Origin: Dreissena polymorpha | Lineage: Eukaryota > Mollusca > Bivalvia > Myida > Dreissenidae | Reading direction: 5' to 3' | Assembly (NCBI RefSeq): GCF_020536995.1 | Contig: NC_068359.1 | Location: forward strand, 106,215,257-106,279,256 | DNA: 64,000 nt | In this document: positions 23,813-34,356 of the stretch, one piece after another | Layout of the letters: the number at the start of each line of letters is the position of its first letter | Position numbering within the stretch: position 1 is the stretch's first letter | Translations under genes and position numbers: made by a program | Notes under the pieces: model-generated | What the model was told of the DNA's origin: nothing | Seen by the model: the letters and a program-made list of their open reading frames with translations, nothing else | The model's database searches: none

Positions 23813-24183
23813 ATTAAATCTATAGCCTTGTTAGCAAGTAATTTATTATTTTTCAAACAGGAATTACTGCTTTTAAAACTGAAAGTAGGATTTCTATATT
23901 AAACACGATTATTTTTAACTTTTAAAGCGCAAAAAAAGATGGCTTCCTACCTTGTTACCACCAGATATATTCTAGTTGGCATAATAAAATTAAATCTATA
24001 GCCTAGTTTAATAGAAAGTTTTTTTGTTTTTTTTCAAACAGTACTGCTTTTAATACCGAAAGTAGGATTTCCAGACGTACACATCCATTTCGACAAACGC
24101 GATTATTTTTAAGTTGTAAAGTGCAAAAAAGATGGATTTCTATCTTGTAACCACCAGATATATTATAATTGGCATAGATAAAA
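23813..24183 (+). repeat. Direct duplication, 177-bp unit
   Basis: Two adjacent copies start TTAAATCTATAGCCT at 23813 and 23990; both contain CAAACAG, ACTGCTTTTAA, GAAAGTAGGATTTC and ACCACCAGATATATT. Divergence is modest (about 15-20 percent by eye). No coding function is evident. Confidence 0.8.
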
Positions 24184-24365
24184 TATGTCATTCATACTTA
24201 AATTTACTATGCCAAATAAGGTGTGTGGCTTTTACATAAAAATTGTATACACATCTTTTTAATCATGTTTGTTAATTTGTTTTGATTGTATGACTACTGA
24301 ATAAATAATTTTGTTAAGAGAAATTTTAGTTTTTTTTTGGAAATATTAGGTAAAACTAAGAAAGT

Positions 24366-24520
24366 CCAATGCATATTGAGACAAATCAGTACTTAAGTTT
24401 GTTTCCTGGGAAGAACCATTACTGATTCTAGATGGGGATCGAAACTGGTTGCTCCAGATTGCTTAGCAGACACCATAGCCACTATTTCACTAAGACTCTG
24501 CTACAGATTTGCATAATTCT
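24366..24520 (-). mobile_element. tRNA-derived SINE relic
   Basis: On the minus strand the order is AGTCTTAGTGAAATAGTGG (A-box-like), then GTTTCGATCCCC (B-box) at about 24434-24445, then AATGGTTCTTCCCAGGAAAC. This is the layout of a tRNA-headed SINE. It is not a working tRNA. Confidence 0.55.
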
Positions 24521-24893
24521 TTGAGTAAAAACACTTTGTAATCAATGATATAAGCTTTATAACAACAGAAATAATGCAAGATAAGCACATTTGAGTAGCA
24601 TAGTTCATCACAAAACAGTATGCAGTATCATTAATTGAGAGATAAATGATGAAAGACAACATGTGAAAGCTAGAAATCATGAACTAATTTAAGGAAACAC
24701 AATCTGAAAATTACAAACATTCAGATACAGGTAATGAGGTATTGCACCAAAATGAGCTGAGATCCTATGATTATATTGAATGAATAAATGCTGATTTGAG
24801 GTGAATCTCACAAATACTGACACTAAAATAACACAAAATTGAATACTTTCAAATCTAATTTAGATTATTTCAATACTCTTTATTCCTGATTAC

Positions 24894-26588
24894 CGGTTTT
24901 TCATGGAGCGGAAACACTTACATCTAACAATTGTTGAACTGTTACGTTCAGATGTCCATGTGTCGAATACATAACCGTCATGAAAAAACACATAGCCTCG
25001 TTGAATAGGCTTTTCAACACCCAGTTTTGAACCTTTACCAGAACTTTTGGTCCATTCCAGAATGTTCATGTACGAAAAGTATTTGAAGATCGGTCTGGTG
25101 CTTTGGGTCAATGTGCATTCTTCCAAATTAAGATGTTCTTCCGCTGTCGACACTGTTGATTGTCCTTTACAGTTCATACAGGAAGACTTCTTCTTAGCTG
25201 CGAATGGCTGGTCTGGATAAGGATCCACAATTAGGATGTTATCCTGGTTGTCACTGAATTTCTTTACCCTGGAAAATATATAAAAGTAAAGATTTAAACT
25301 TTTTAACAGAACGTTAAGATTTAAGGTGTTACAAAAAAAACACTACTCCAGAGTCTGTTTCAGATACTTGTTTTCCACCCAATAAACGCCACCCCTACCT
25401 TCTTTGTGACCAAAAAATGTATAAAGACAATTTAACTAGTGGCAACCAATTTCTAATGTAGACTTAAGAGAGTAATGTAACTAATTTTACTAATTATGTC
25501 AGGGATTTTAATTGAAGCAGAAAGCTGTGTGCCACTATGCATGTTATATAAAGTACTATATGCTGTGTGGTCGAGTCAGGCTGACTAAACAGATAAAACT
25601 TATTTTTAACAGACTGGTTGACAGAAACATAGAAAAAAATTCACAACATGAATGTGGGTTTTTTGTATAAAAAAGCAGGCTTTTTCCTGGCCATTTTGGG
25701 AAAAAAGGCAATTGCAGGATTGTGAATTTTTCGCGCCAAAAATCAACTGATTTGGGAAAAACTAATATAAAATAACCCTTCACAATCATTCAAATTAGAT
25801 GAAAAATCATATTATTCACGGTAATGTTCTTTGTTAGATGTCATTTACATATAATTGAGTTAAAATAATCATAACCTCTTCTTTCTTTGTTTATTGGGAA
25901 TTATTTTTTTCAAATTGGGAATTTCTATTACAATTTAGGTTAGGGAATGGGTCCGTTTAACTGACCCGTAGATACACCAGGAAAAGGCCTGAAAAGGCGA
26001 TATAAAATAAGTACCTCAAGCAAAGTTTGGCTTTTGTCTCATTCGATTTCACAGCTTGTCCCTGGCATTTCAACCATATTTGCAACTCTGTATCTTTGCA
26101 TCTTTCTGGTAGAAGTTGCGGTAAAACAGCGCCAGGGACATCCTTGGCATACAGCTACAAAAAAATAAAAAGGCAGGTTTTAAGCATTATTGCTTCTTTA
26201 GAAAAAAATCATGTTACTTATACAACATACAAAATTCATCATATTATTTTTTTTAGAAAATGGTTTGAAATAAATATGATCGATACTGAATGTAGTGTAA
26301 GTTACATGAAGTGGCAATAATGCTTAAAACCTGACAGCTGAACTTGTATGCATTCATGTTGGGTTTCTGTACCGAGTCAATATTTATTAGAGTGTAGTTA
26401 TGGTACATGACTATGTCCGGATATATTCATGCCACCAATGTTTATGTATTTGCATAATTATATTAATAATAAACTTAGGAGTATTTATTATAGTGAATTC
26501 ACATTTTAAACAAAAAAACAAACCTTATGACAATCACAGTCGTGTACTGTTGTACTTTCTTTTCTGTTACAGGATCTGGTTCAGCCAT
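24894..26588 (-). CDS. SAP-like uncharacterised protein (5' exons only)
   Basis: Three exons in matching phase on the minus strand: 26571-26588 (MAEPDP), 26015-26154 and 24894-25268, all with GT-AG ends. The frame reads LYAKDVPGAVLPQLLPERCK, then a SAP-like helix pair (TELQIWLKCQGQAVKSNETK, CLRVKKFSDN), a Cys pair MNCKG, and GYVFFHDGYVFDTWTSERNS leading to VRCKCFRSMK. The last part resembles the segment just ahead of a SWIM zinc finger in mollusc YqaJ/SWIM-type proteins, but the finger itself is not found downstream, so the gene is incomplete or decayed. A TIR element (25676-25991) occupies its intron 2. Function unknown; it lies convergent to the THAP gene in the 8.8-kb insertion. Confidence 0.5.
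25676..25991. mobile_element. Short TIR element, CAG...CTG type, 5-bp duplication
   Basis: Left end CAGGCTTTTTCCTGGCC, right end CAGGAAAAGGCCTG, flanked by AAAAG on both sides (25671-25675 and 25992-25996). The interior includes TTTTGGGAAAAAAGGC and GGGAATGGGTCCG. Non-coding. Confidence 0.8.
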
Positions 26589-26653
26589 GGTACTTCACTG
26601 TTTCTGAACATAGCATTTGGGATGATTCCTGAAAAAAAATACCACATATAATC

Positions 26654-26864
26654 CAGGGCTTTTTTGCAGCTGATTTTTAAGAAAAACATATATTTTTTCA
26701 CCACTTCAGTCAAGGAATCCCCAATGGATAGTTTCGGTTTTGAAAGTTTATAAATATAGAAATTTTGGTGTAAAAAACATGAAAGTTAAATGACCCGTTC
26801 TCCTGATTGGTTTTCATTCACATTCTTCTACTTTTTAGTTCTATTTAAGAATAAAAAAGCCCCG
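26654..26864. mobile_element. Short TIR element, CAG...CTG type, older copy
   Basis: Left end CAGGGCTTTTTTGCAG, right end GAATAAAAAAGCCCCG. Flanks TAATC and AAATC differ at one base. It lies just upstream of the SAP-like gene start. Confidence 0.55.
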
Positions 26865-27404
26865 AAATCATATAATTCCTATGATAAAATCATGATTACA
26901 AATATAAACTTTCTGAAAATAACTCGTAATACGCTTTGTTTTCAAAATTTGGCATTTTTATACAATATTGACATATAAGTTCCAATCCAGGTGTAGTGGT
27001 ATATGTACGAACATGAAATGTGTCTTGACAAAACGGAATGTTTAATGCATTTTTTCTCACTTCATCGTACTTAAAAGTAAATATACAACAAGCGATAGCT
27101 TTAATATGCGTCAATATAATAATAAAAATAAAACATGTGTGCAACTTACGCATATATTGTGCTAAAAATGTTGATTTCTTCAGTAAAATTTTATTTTCTC
27201 TGGCGAATTTCTATCGCCCGTTGACGTCACATCCGGCTAAGGGACACAACTCTAACACTAGTACAAGGGACAAAATTGTCACAAAACCAGGTTTTCATTG
27301 TGAAAAAAACTCTGATTAAGGGAGACAACTCAAACTGAACTTTTGAAATGAACAAACAAAATTAACCCCCTTTGTAAGTTTGTTTCAAAATAAATCTATT
27401 TTAA
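26865..27404. other. No gene recognised
   Basis: AT-rich DNA with GTTGACGTCACATCCGG near 27220 and two AAGGGA(G/C)ACAACTC words (27238 and 27317). The left end of the insertion also has a TGACGTCATCCGGGG word near 19034, which may be a subterminal motif in inverted orientation. Confidence 0.4.
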
Positions 27405-27790
27405 GTTGTGGTGACCTTGACATTGGAGATATTGACGTGATTCTTTCGTGCGACACACCGTCCCATGATGGTGAACAAATGTGCCAAATAATTGTAAAAT
27501 CTCACAATGAATGACATAGTTATGGCCCAGACAAGCTCATTTATTGCCAATTTTGACCTTTGAACTCAAAGTGTGACCTTGACCTTGGAGATATCGACGT
27601 AATTATTTCGCGCGACACACCGTCCAATGATGGTGAACAAATGTGCCAAATGATTTTAAAATATGACAATGAACGACATAGTTATGGCCCGGACAAGCTT
27701 GTTCCGCCCGCCCGCCAGCCCGCCAGCCAGCCAGCCCGCCCGCATTCGCCAATCTGATAACCAGTTTTTTCCTTCGGAAAACCTGGTTAA
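27405..27790 (+). repeat. Two-unit satellite plus CCCG/CAGC run
   Basis: A unit of about 155 bp with GACACACCGTCC, GATGGTGAACAAATGTGCC and ACATAGTTATGGCCC occurs twice (about 27405-27545 and 27560-27700). It is followed by a CCGCCCGCCAGC run and CCAGTTTTTTCCTTCGG with its inverse, a hairpin end. It abuts the right TIR of the 8.8-kb insertion. Confidence 0.75.
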
Positions 27791-27796
27791 ATAGCG

Positions 27797-27812
27797 AATA
27801 ACTGAAAGGGTG
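27797..27812 (-). repeat. Right terminal inverted repeat of the 8.8-kb insertion
   Basis: AATAACTGAAAGGGTG followed by TATA. Just inside is GGTTAAATAGCG and the end of the 27405-27790 satellite repeat. Confidence 0.8.
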
Positions 27813-28626
27813 TATAGAATATTGTATTGAATTTTTTACAGAATTATATGAATCTGGACTGAGATATGAAACACTTAACACAGCTAGAAGTGCTTTGTCT
27901 AATTTGTGTGAAAAACAGGATGGTTATTCAGTTGGATGTCATCCTTTAGTGGTTCAATTCCTCACTGGTGTTCATAATTTAAGACCGGCCATTCCGAAAT
28001 ATCAAGAAACTTGGGATGTCTCTAAAGTCCTGTGTTATCTAAAAACACTTACACCAGTAAATAGTTTGTCATTAAAAATGTTATCTTACAATCTTGTTAT
28101 GCTTATTGTTTTGACTCAAGCAAATCGAAGTCATTCTATTTCATTATTGACATTGGAAAACATTGTTAAAAACAATGACTTTTATGTATTGTACTATAGT
28201 GGGTTGTTAAAACAAACAAGGAGAGGAAAAGTGAATCCAATCCTTGGATTGTGTAAATATGTGCCAGACAATGACGTTTGTGTATACAGTACTCTTACTG
28301 AATATATTAAACGCACAATTGTACTGCGCAATAGTGAAAATAAATTGTTAATTAGTTACATTCATCCTCATAAGTCTATAGTTTCAACTACTGTGAGTAG
28401 GTGGATTAAATGTGTGATGAAAAATTTTGGCATTGAAGTTGAACAATTTAACACTCATAGTTCGCGGGCTGCGGTAACTTCCAAAGCAAAACAGAGTGGA
28501 CTTTCAATTACTGATATTATGAAAATCGCTGGTTGGTCAACACATATGACATTTGCTAGATTCTATGACAAGCCATTGGAAAAAGATAGCAGTTGCTCCT
28601 TGCAAGCAGCTACATTACAGAATTGA
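27813..28626 (+). mobile_element. DIRS element: tyrosine recombinase
   Basis: The part after the insertion begins near the INTARSALS-like segment TLNTARSALSNLC. It holds QANRSHSISLLTL (box I Arg region), FNTHSSRAAVTSKA (His-x-x-Arg box), AGWSTHMTFARFYDKP (Trp/His and catalytic Tyr). This is the integrase-like enzyme DIRS elements use in place of a DDE integrase. Its amino-terminal side is separated from it by the 8.8-kb insertion. Confidence 0.85.
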
Positions 28627-28698
28627 GGTTTGTTAAGCGGAATGGTTTGGTATTGCCTCTAATTGTTTCCTGCAAGCAAGGTTTGTCTTTGCGTTGAA

Positions 28699-29040
28699 AT
28701 CTCATTTGATTCCGGAAAAAGTATGACGTAATAGAATTTCTACAAACAAACAAGACTTACCTGTAAGTTGATGTTTGGTTGGAATTCTATGTAGTCATAT
28801 TACTATTGAAGGGATCAAATGCCCACCTCATGTTTGCCTCTCATGGCCCACCCTCTTTGAGGAATAGAATATGTTTGATCCTTCAATAGGACAAATCTTA
28901 CTTGCATTTACAGCGTTATATACTGACGAATTACGATACGGTCAATGCACATCTCATTTGATCCCTTCAATAGTAATATGACTACATAGAATTCCAACCA
29001 AACATCAACTTACAGGTAAGTCTTGTTTGTTTGTAGAAAT
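28699..29040. repeat. DIRS right end: inverted repeat, internal complementary region and 85-bp hairpin
   Basis: 28699-28738 is the inverse of 15555-15594. Next, 28739-28820 and 28956-29038 form a near-perfect fold-back (TACAAACAAACAAGACTTAC against GTAAGTCTTGTTTGTTTGTA) with arms of about 83 bp. Between them, 28923-28965 is the inverse of the left-end segment at 15585-15625. These arrangements fit the circular-intermediate ends of DIRS elements, though the extra hairpin is longer than I expect. Confidence 0.7.
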
Positions 29041-29149
29041 TATTGATCATTATCGAACATTATTAGCCAACAAACACCATAATTGACCCCTATACACGAC
29101 TTTATCTAACCTAAATCATCTCTAAACTCTTATAAAAAAACAGCTGACT
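29041..29149. other. Spacer between DIRS end and fold-back element
   Basis: Short AT-rich gap with no visible feature. Confidence 0.4.
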
Positions 29150-30108
29150 CGAGTCACAGGTGATTAGCGTGTGGCTATGATATTAATTAGTGAAAACATC
29201 ATTTTGAATGCTAAATAATCATATTATAACAAAAAATCAACTTTTCTGAAAAAAAAATTTCACTATCAAATATATATAACAAGGTATTCAACTCGAATTC
29301 CCCCGAAAACAGGGTGCATTGCTTTGAACAGCCATTACTTCATCAATTTTGCAGCGATTTTCACGATCTTGGTCTTATTCAACGCATAAATGAATTTCCT
29401 TTCTGGAAATGTACATGTCTTGCAATATTTTTACAAATACTGGGTCAACTTTTAAGAAATAACACGATACACAACTCGCATGACCCACTTGATATACTGA
29501 AATCTTCACGGGGTAAAGGGCATTTCCCTGCAAAGTTCACAGACCTCGATACCATAATTCAATAAAACGTATGAAAAAACATTCTTACCGTGCTTGCCGT
29601 TGCATTATGCATCAAAACTAACTGTCCAGCACAGTTTGAAACCTTTGTTTACATACATTTCAACTAACTTACATTTTAAACACATGAGTGATTTCATTGG
29701 TCCAATGCGAAGGTGTGTCTTTACAACTGGAGATTTCATTCATGAATACTGTCTGATCGCCTTCAAGTAGGTCAAGGGAATTGTGTATCGTTTTGTTTCT
29801 TAAAATTTGACCCAGCATGTGTAGAAATATAACAAGATATATACATTTCCAGAAAGGAAATTCATTTCTGCATTGAATAAGACCGGGTTCGTGAACATCA
29901 CTGCAAAATTGATCAAGTAATGGCTGTTCAAAGCGATGCACCCTGTTTTCGGGTGATTTCGAGTTGAATACCTCGTTATATTTATATTTGATAGTGATTT
30001 TTTTTTCCTCAGAAGAGTTGATTTTTCGTAATAATATGATTATTTATCATTTAAAATGATGTTTTCACTAATTAATATCATAGCCACACGCTAATCACCT
30101 GTGACTCG
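29150..30108. mobile_element. Fold-back element with 350-bp inverted arms
   Basis: Arms 29150-29495 and 29760-30108 are inverse copies (outer words CGAGTCACAGGTGATTAGCG and its inverse) separated by about 265 bp of unrelated sequence. Each arm contains an open frame, 29314 onward on the plus strand and 29941 downward on the minus strand, reading MHCFEQPLLHQFCSDFH or MHRFEQPLLDQFCSDVH and then INEFPFWKC or RNEFPFWKC. The arms differ by roughly 15 percent. No target duplication is evident outside. No known family was recognised. Confidence 0.75.
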
Positions 30109-30271
30109 TGGGTGCCTGATTTGATTCAGCGTTATAGACTATTTTTGACCCATGGGGGTAAATACCCCCACTTTTCAAAGCATGGGGGTAAATGGTCAAA
30201 TTTTGCCTTGCTTGAAGGGTAATTTGCTAAAAGTAAAACAAGAATATAGCCGCAGTACAGACACACTACTT

Positions 30272-31489
30272 CAGTGCTTTCCACAGGATTATTGTCAGGC
30301 GCCCCGGGGCTGATAGGGGTGGTTCGGGAGGGGTGTCCCGTCCCGACGTTGATTTTTTTTAATTTAACATGTCAATTGACATTCTTTGGTGTGTTATAAC
30401 TCAAAGAAAAACAGCGTCAAAAGACATCATTTGGTGCGCTAGGACTCTTCAAGAAAACCCCCCAGTCATTTATAAACATAAATTGTTTAATTGTTTTAAA
30501 ACTTTCCCGCATAGATAGTAAAATCCAGACTCGAACGATTTCCCAATACATCAGTTTCAACCCGACTCTATTACTGTATACTTACTACTTTTCAAGTTTC
30601 TATTTATTACCCGATAATCACATTTATTCCGTTTTTATAAATCACTTTCTGGTAAATATTTACAATAAAAGCTCTCAATTATTTCTTTAACACAAACCTT
30701 GCCATTTTCAAATAAATAGTATCAAATAAATTTTAAGTGACTATTTATAGATTTCATGAAATATTGCCTCTGAACATGCGTCAATCCCCTGATTGTACAT
30801 GCTTCATAATTTTCGCGCTCTTTTTAATTGAGAAAAAGATTCGACACAAAATAAATTTGCACTGCTAATTTGAAGCAAGAATATTTCATCATTTCGGTAA
30901 CATTTACATTCGGAAGTGTGTTTCGGATTAAAAACGTGTTAACATCGAGTTATGGGAATGGGTTTCGGATTACAAATTTAATTATTCCCATTTGAGATTT
31001 CAACAAATATTAACAGTTGCGTTATGAATTTGTTTAAACACTTTACGAGTCGAATAAATGTTTTGACGGAATTATAAATGAAATTCACGTTTTCCACGAG
31101 GATTACTGCCGAATGCCATCATCAGTCTTCTAAGTAACTGGCTAAGATTTCTGTGGTACTTACATGTACGTCACGATTCGTCTGCATAATTTAACTGCAG
31201 GTATTGCCTGCCTACTGCTGTCGCTCATACAATGTGTGCGCTCTCATTGGCCAATATTGATTTTCTAATACAGCGACGCTCCGCCTTTAGGGGGGCTTTA
31301 GTTGGGTAAAGCGACAAAGGATCGTAAATCGGCTTTCAAAATTTTCGGCGAAGTCGATATCGCTTTGATCTTTAGCTGCTATAACTGTCATAATAACCTG
31401 ATCGGAAAATTTCAGGCGCCCCGCGGATTCTGATTTAGAAATTCAAGCGCCCCGCTGAGGGACCGTTAAATTGCCTGTGGAAAGCACTG
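30272..31489 (-). mobile_element. TIR element, CAGTGCTTTCCACAGG family, complete
   Basis: Inverted ends CAGTGCTTTCCACAGG and CCTGTGGAAAGCACTG. On the minus strand its body matches the element at 9041-9965 and the 3' half of those at 41472 and 43959. Flanks TACTT and TAAAT do not match, so the target duplication has decayed. Inside, GGCGAAGTCGATATCGC and CTCCGCCTTTAGG are shared with the copy at 9041. No transposase. Confidence 0.8.
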
Positions 31490-32567
31490 TAAATCTTCTT
31501 GTCCATAACCATTGGGCCTAGTGCTACCAAATTTTGTATGTAGTGACATCTAATAGTCCTCTAACAAGTTTGTTCAAATTATGCCCCTGGGGTCAAATTT
31601 GACCCCGCCCTGGGGGGTCAAAAAATCAAAAATTTGCTTATATAAGTCCTATTTTGTGCAAACTTTAAAAATCTTTTAGTCCATAACCGTATGGCATAGG
31701 GCTACCAAATTTGGTATGTAATGACATCTTATAGTCCTCCACCAAGTTTGTTCAAATTAAGCCCCTGGGATCAAATTTGACCGTTCCCAAGGGGTCACAA
31801 AATTGAACATATGCTTATATTGGGCCCATTTTGTGCAAACTATAAAAATCTTCTTGTCCATAACCATTGGGCCTATTTCTATCAAATTTGGTAGGTTGTG
31901 ACATCTAATAGTTCTCTACTTAGTTTTTTCAAATTGTGCCCCTGGGAACAAATTTGACCTTGCCCCAGGGGTCACAAAAATGAACATATGCTTAAATAAG
32001 GCCTATTTTGTGCAAACTTCAAACATCTTCTTGTTCTTAATTATAGAGCCTAGGGCTACTAAATTTGGTATGTTGTGATATCTAATAGTTCCAGGGGTTT
32101 TTATCTGATTTTGGGGAAAGGGCCTGGCCTTTTTTGAGGGGAAAAAAATCGCGCGAAACGTCGAATTTTGGGGGAAAAAATTGTGCGAAAAGCTGGATCT
32201 TGGGGAAAATAAGCAAAGTCTAAAATAATCAATTTAACATATTTTACTGTTTTTAAAACAAATTCAAGGCAACAGATAATTTAATTATGCAAGATTTTTC
32301 TAGTTTCTACAGTGGATCAGGATAACTTATATATTTAAAGGAAAAAAAAAAAAAATTTTTTTTTTTTTTTTTTTTTTTAGGGGAAAATGAAATCTAGGGG
32401 AAATTTTACCAGCTGAGAGGAAAAAAAAATCCGAGGGGAAAGGGCCGATTTTCGGCGGGTCCCAAAGAAGGAAAAAAAAACCTGAGTTCTCTACCAAATT
32501 TGTTCAAATTATTCCCCAGGGCTCAAATTTGACCCTGTCCAGGGAGGTCACAAAACTGAACATAAGA
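31490..32567 (+). repeat. Tandem array, 177-bp unit, interrupted by a TIR element
   Basis: GTCCATAACCATTGGGCC and variants start units at about 31501, 31679 and 31856, with a fourth at about 32033. Each unit also holds TTTGTTCAAATTATGCCCC and CTATTTTGTGCAAACTT. The fourth unit is interrupted at 32092-32484 and resumes to about 32567. Confidence 0.88.
32092..32484. mobile_element. TIR element inside the 177-bp array, 5-bp duplication
   Basis: Left end CAGGGGTTTTTATCTG, right end GGAAAAAAAAACCTG, flanked by AGTTC on both sides (32087-32091 and 32485-32489). The array sequence is continuous across it. The interior has GGGGAAAGGGCCTGGCC and its rough inverse, and a long A/T run near 32340-32380. 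Confidence 0.88.
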
Positions 32568-33267
32568 CGTTTACCAGGGGAGATTACTGCGGCCGTGTGG
32601 CTGAGACCAACAACAACAACAACATCTTGTAAACATGAGATAAAACCCTGTCATTTAGTGCCATTTTAGATCAGATGGTGACTGCTTACAAAGGAATTGA
32701 AGTAAGAACATGTGTTCTGAATGTTTTTCTTATAAACTGAAAAAAGTCGGGATTTATTTAAATATGTCGAAAGTGACCATATATCCGGATAAAAAAAATT
32801 CGGATGACATGTTTATTTAATGTCTTTTTTGTAGTGTTTAAACCAGTTTAATAATATCTTATTGATTTTAAAACACAACTTCCATGAACATAATTATTTC
32901 CATAAAAGTCAATATATGATTCTGCATTGTAAACTCAAACTTTGTATCCAAGAGAAGGTGTTGGAATTAATGAAGTGCAATGTTCTTAACTGTCTATATG
33001 CTGCTTTTTAATAACTAATGATTCATTGTTCCATTTGTGAATTGTGATTCATGAATTGTGGAGATATGATTGTCAATTGCTCAACGATCTATATAAATTT
33101 CTGATCATTTTATAATTTTCTTAATATAAGTTATGCATTGATCTTAGAAGTCATATGTATTACTTAATTAAATACATTCATAAATATAAGAAATAATCTT
33201 TAGATCATCATAATATTTTCAGGCCTGTTGGTCTAAGGAATGTGTGGGTTGTTAATTATATGTATGC
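32568..33267. other. No gene recognised
   Basis: Contains CAACAACAACAACAACA near 32608 and otherwise unremarkable AT-rich DNA. Confidence 0.4.
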
Positions 33268-34205
33268 CCATCTTCGAAGAAGAGGGTGTTTATTGTTTTG
33301 CACATGTTGGTCCGTCCGTCATCCGTATGTCCGTCCACCAGATGGTTTCTGGATGATAACTCAAGAACGCTTAGGCCTAGGATCATGACACTTCAAAGGT
33401 ACATTGATCATGACTCGCAGATGACCCCTGCTGATTTTGAAGTCACTAGGTCAAAGGTCAATGTCACGGTGACGCGAAATAGTAAAATGTTTTCCGGATG
33501 ATAACTCAAGAACACTTATGCCTATGATCATGAAACTTGATAGGTACATTGATCATGACTCGCAGATGAACCCTATTGATTTTCAGGTCACAAGGTCAAA
33601 GGTCAAGGTCACGGTGACCGGAAATAGTAAAATGGTTTCTGGATGATAACTCAAGAACGTTTTATGCCTAGGATCATGAAACTTCATAGTTGCATTGATC
33701 ATGATTCGCAGATGACCCCTATTGATTCTCAGGTGAAAGGTCAAGGTCACTGTGACCCGAAATAGTAAAATGTTTTCTAGATGATAACTCAAGAACGCTT
33801 ATTCCTAGGATCATGAAACTTCATAGGTACATGGATCATGACTCGCAGATTACCCCTATTGATTTTCAGGTCACTAGGTCAAAGGTCACGGTGACTCAAC
33901 TTAGAAAAATGGTTTCCGGATTATAACTCAAGAACACTTACGCCTAGGATCATGAGACTTCATAGGTACATTTATCATGACTCGCAGATGACCCCTATTG
34001 ACTTTCAGGTCACTAGGTCAAACGTCAAGGTCACGGTGACTTCACAAAAAAAAATGGTTTCCGGATGATAACTAAAGAAAGCTTACGCCTAGGATCATGA
34101 AACTTCATAGGTACATTAATCATGACTCACAGATGGACCCCTATTGATTTTCAGGTCACTAGGTCAAAGGTCAAGGTCACAGTGCCAAAAAATGTATTCA
34201 CTCAA
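33268..34205 (+). repeat. Tandem array, 144-bp unit, with nuclear-receptor-like palindromes
   Basis: Units begin GGATGATAACTCAAGAAC at about 33351, 33496, 33641, 33779, 33918 and 34062, a period of 138-145 bp. Each unit ends in CACTAGGTCAAAGGTCAAGG followed by TCACGGTGAC-type sequence. GGTCACGGTGACC at 33607-33619 and GGTCACTGTGACC at 33745-33757 are perfect palindromes. The left end has GTCCGTCCGTC. No coding function is supported. Confidence 0.9.
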
Positions 34206-34356
34206 TGGCTACCACTTCAACTGACAGCCCATATGGGGGGGCATGCATGTTTTACAAACAGCCCTTGTTTGAGAGGATTCTTTACAAAGAAAGATGCTAC
34301 TATTGTATTTGTTATAAATGTGTGAAAGGCTCTAAGAAGGAACCAGAGATTATTAA

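Larger units (their letters stand above)
18994..27812. mobile_element. 8.8-kb TIR-bounded insertion with THAP, tyrosine-recombinase and SAP-like genes
   Basis: The ends are CACCCTTTCAGTTATT (18994-19009) and its perfect inverse AATAACTGAAAGGGTG (27797-27812). TATA flanks both sides (18990-18993 and 27813-27816), and the DIRS coding sequence resumes directly outside, so this is a clean insertion. A 4-bp duplication and CAC terminus would suit Chapaev/CMC-like elements, but no DDE transposase of that type is visible. Inside lie a THAP gene (plus), a Crypton-like element (plus), a palindrome, a duplicated 177-bp segment, a SINE relic, a SAP-like gene (minus), two short TIR elements and a mollusc satellite. 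Which parts are cargo and which came later is not settled. Confidence 0.75.
15555..29040 (+). mobile_element. DIRS-type tyrosine-recombinase retroelement fossil, split by an 8.8-kb insertion
   Basis: The element is made of 15555-18993 and 27813-29040. It carries in order a gag-like ORF, reverse transcriptase, RNase H, a methyltransferase-like region and a tyrosine recombinase, the order known for DIRS elements. Left terminal sequence (AATTCTATTACGTCATAC, then TTTCCGGAATCAAATGAG) returns inverted at 28699-28738. The next inward segment (GCATTGACCGTATCGTAATT) returns inverted at 28926-28950. This is the split ITR plus internal complementary region expected of DIRS. The copy is broken by the large insertion and by a few further interruptions; identity between its terminal copies suggests it is not very old. 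Confidence 0.88.

Noticed and set aside
27895-28626. Host recombinase-like gene
   Set aside because: Sequence and position show it is the tyrosine-recombinase part of the interrupted DIRS element.
33268-34205. CRISPR-like array because of regular spacing
   Set aside because: The whole 144-bp unit is repeated with no unique spacers, and the genome is animal.
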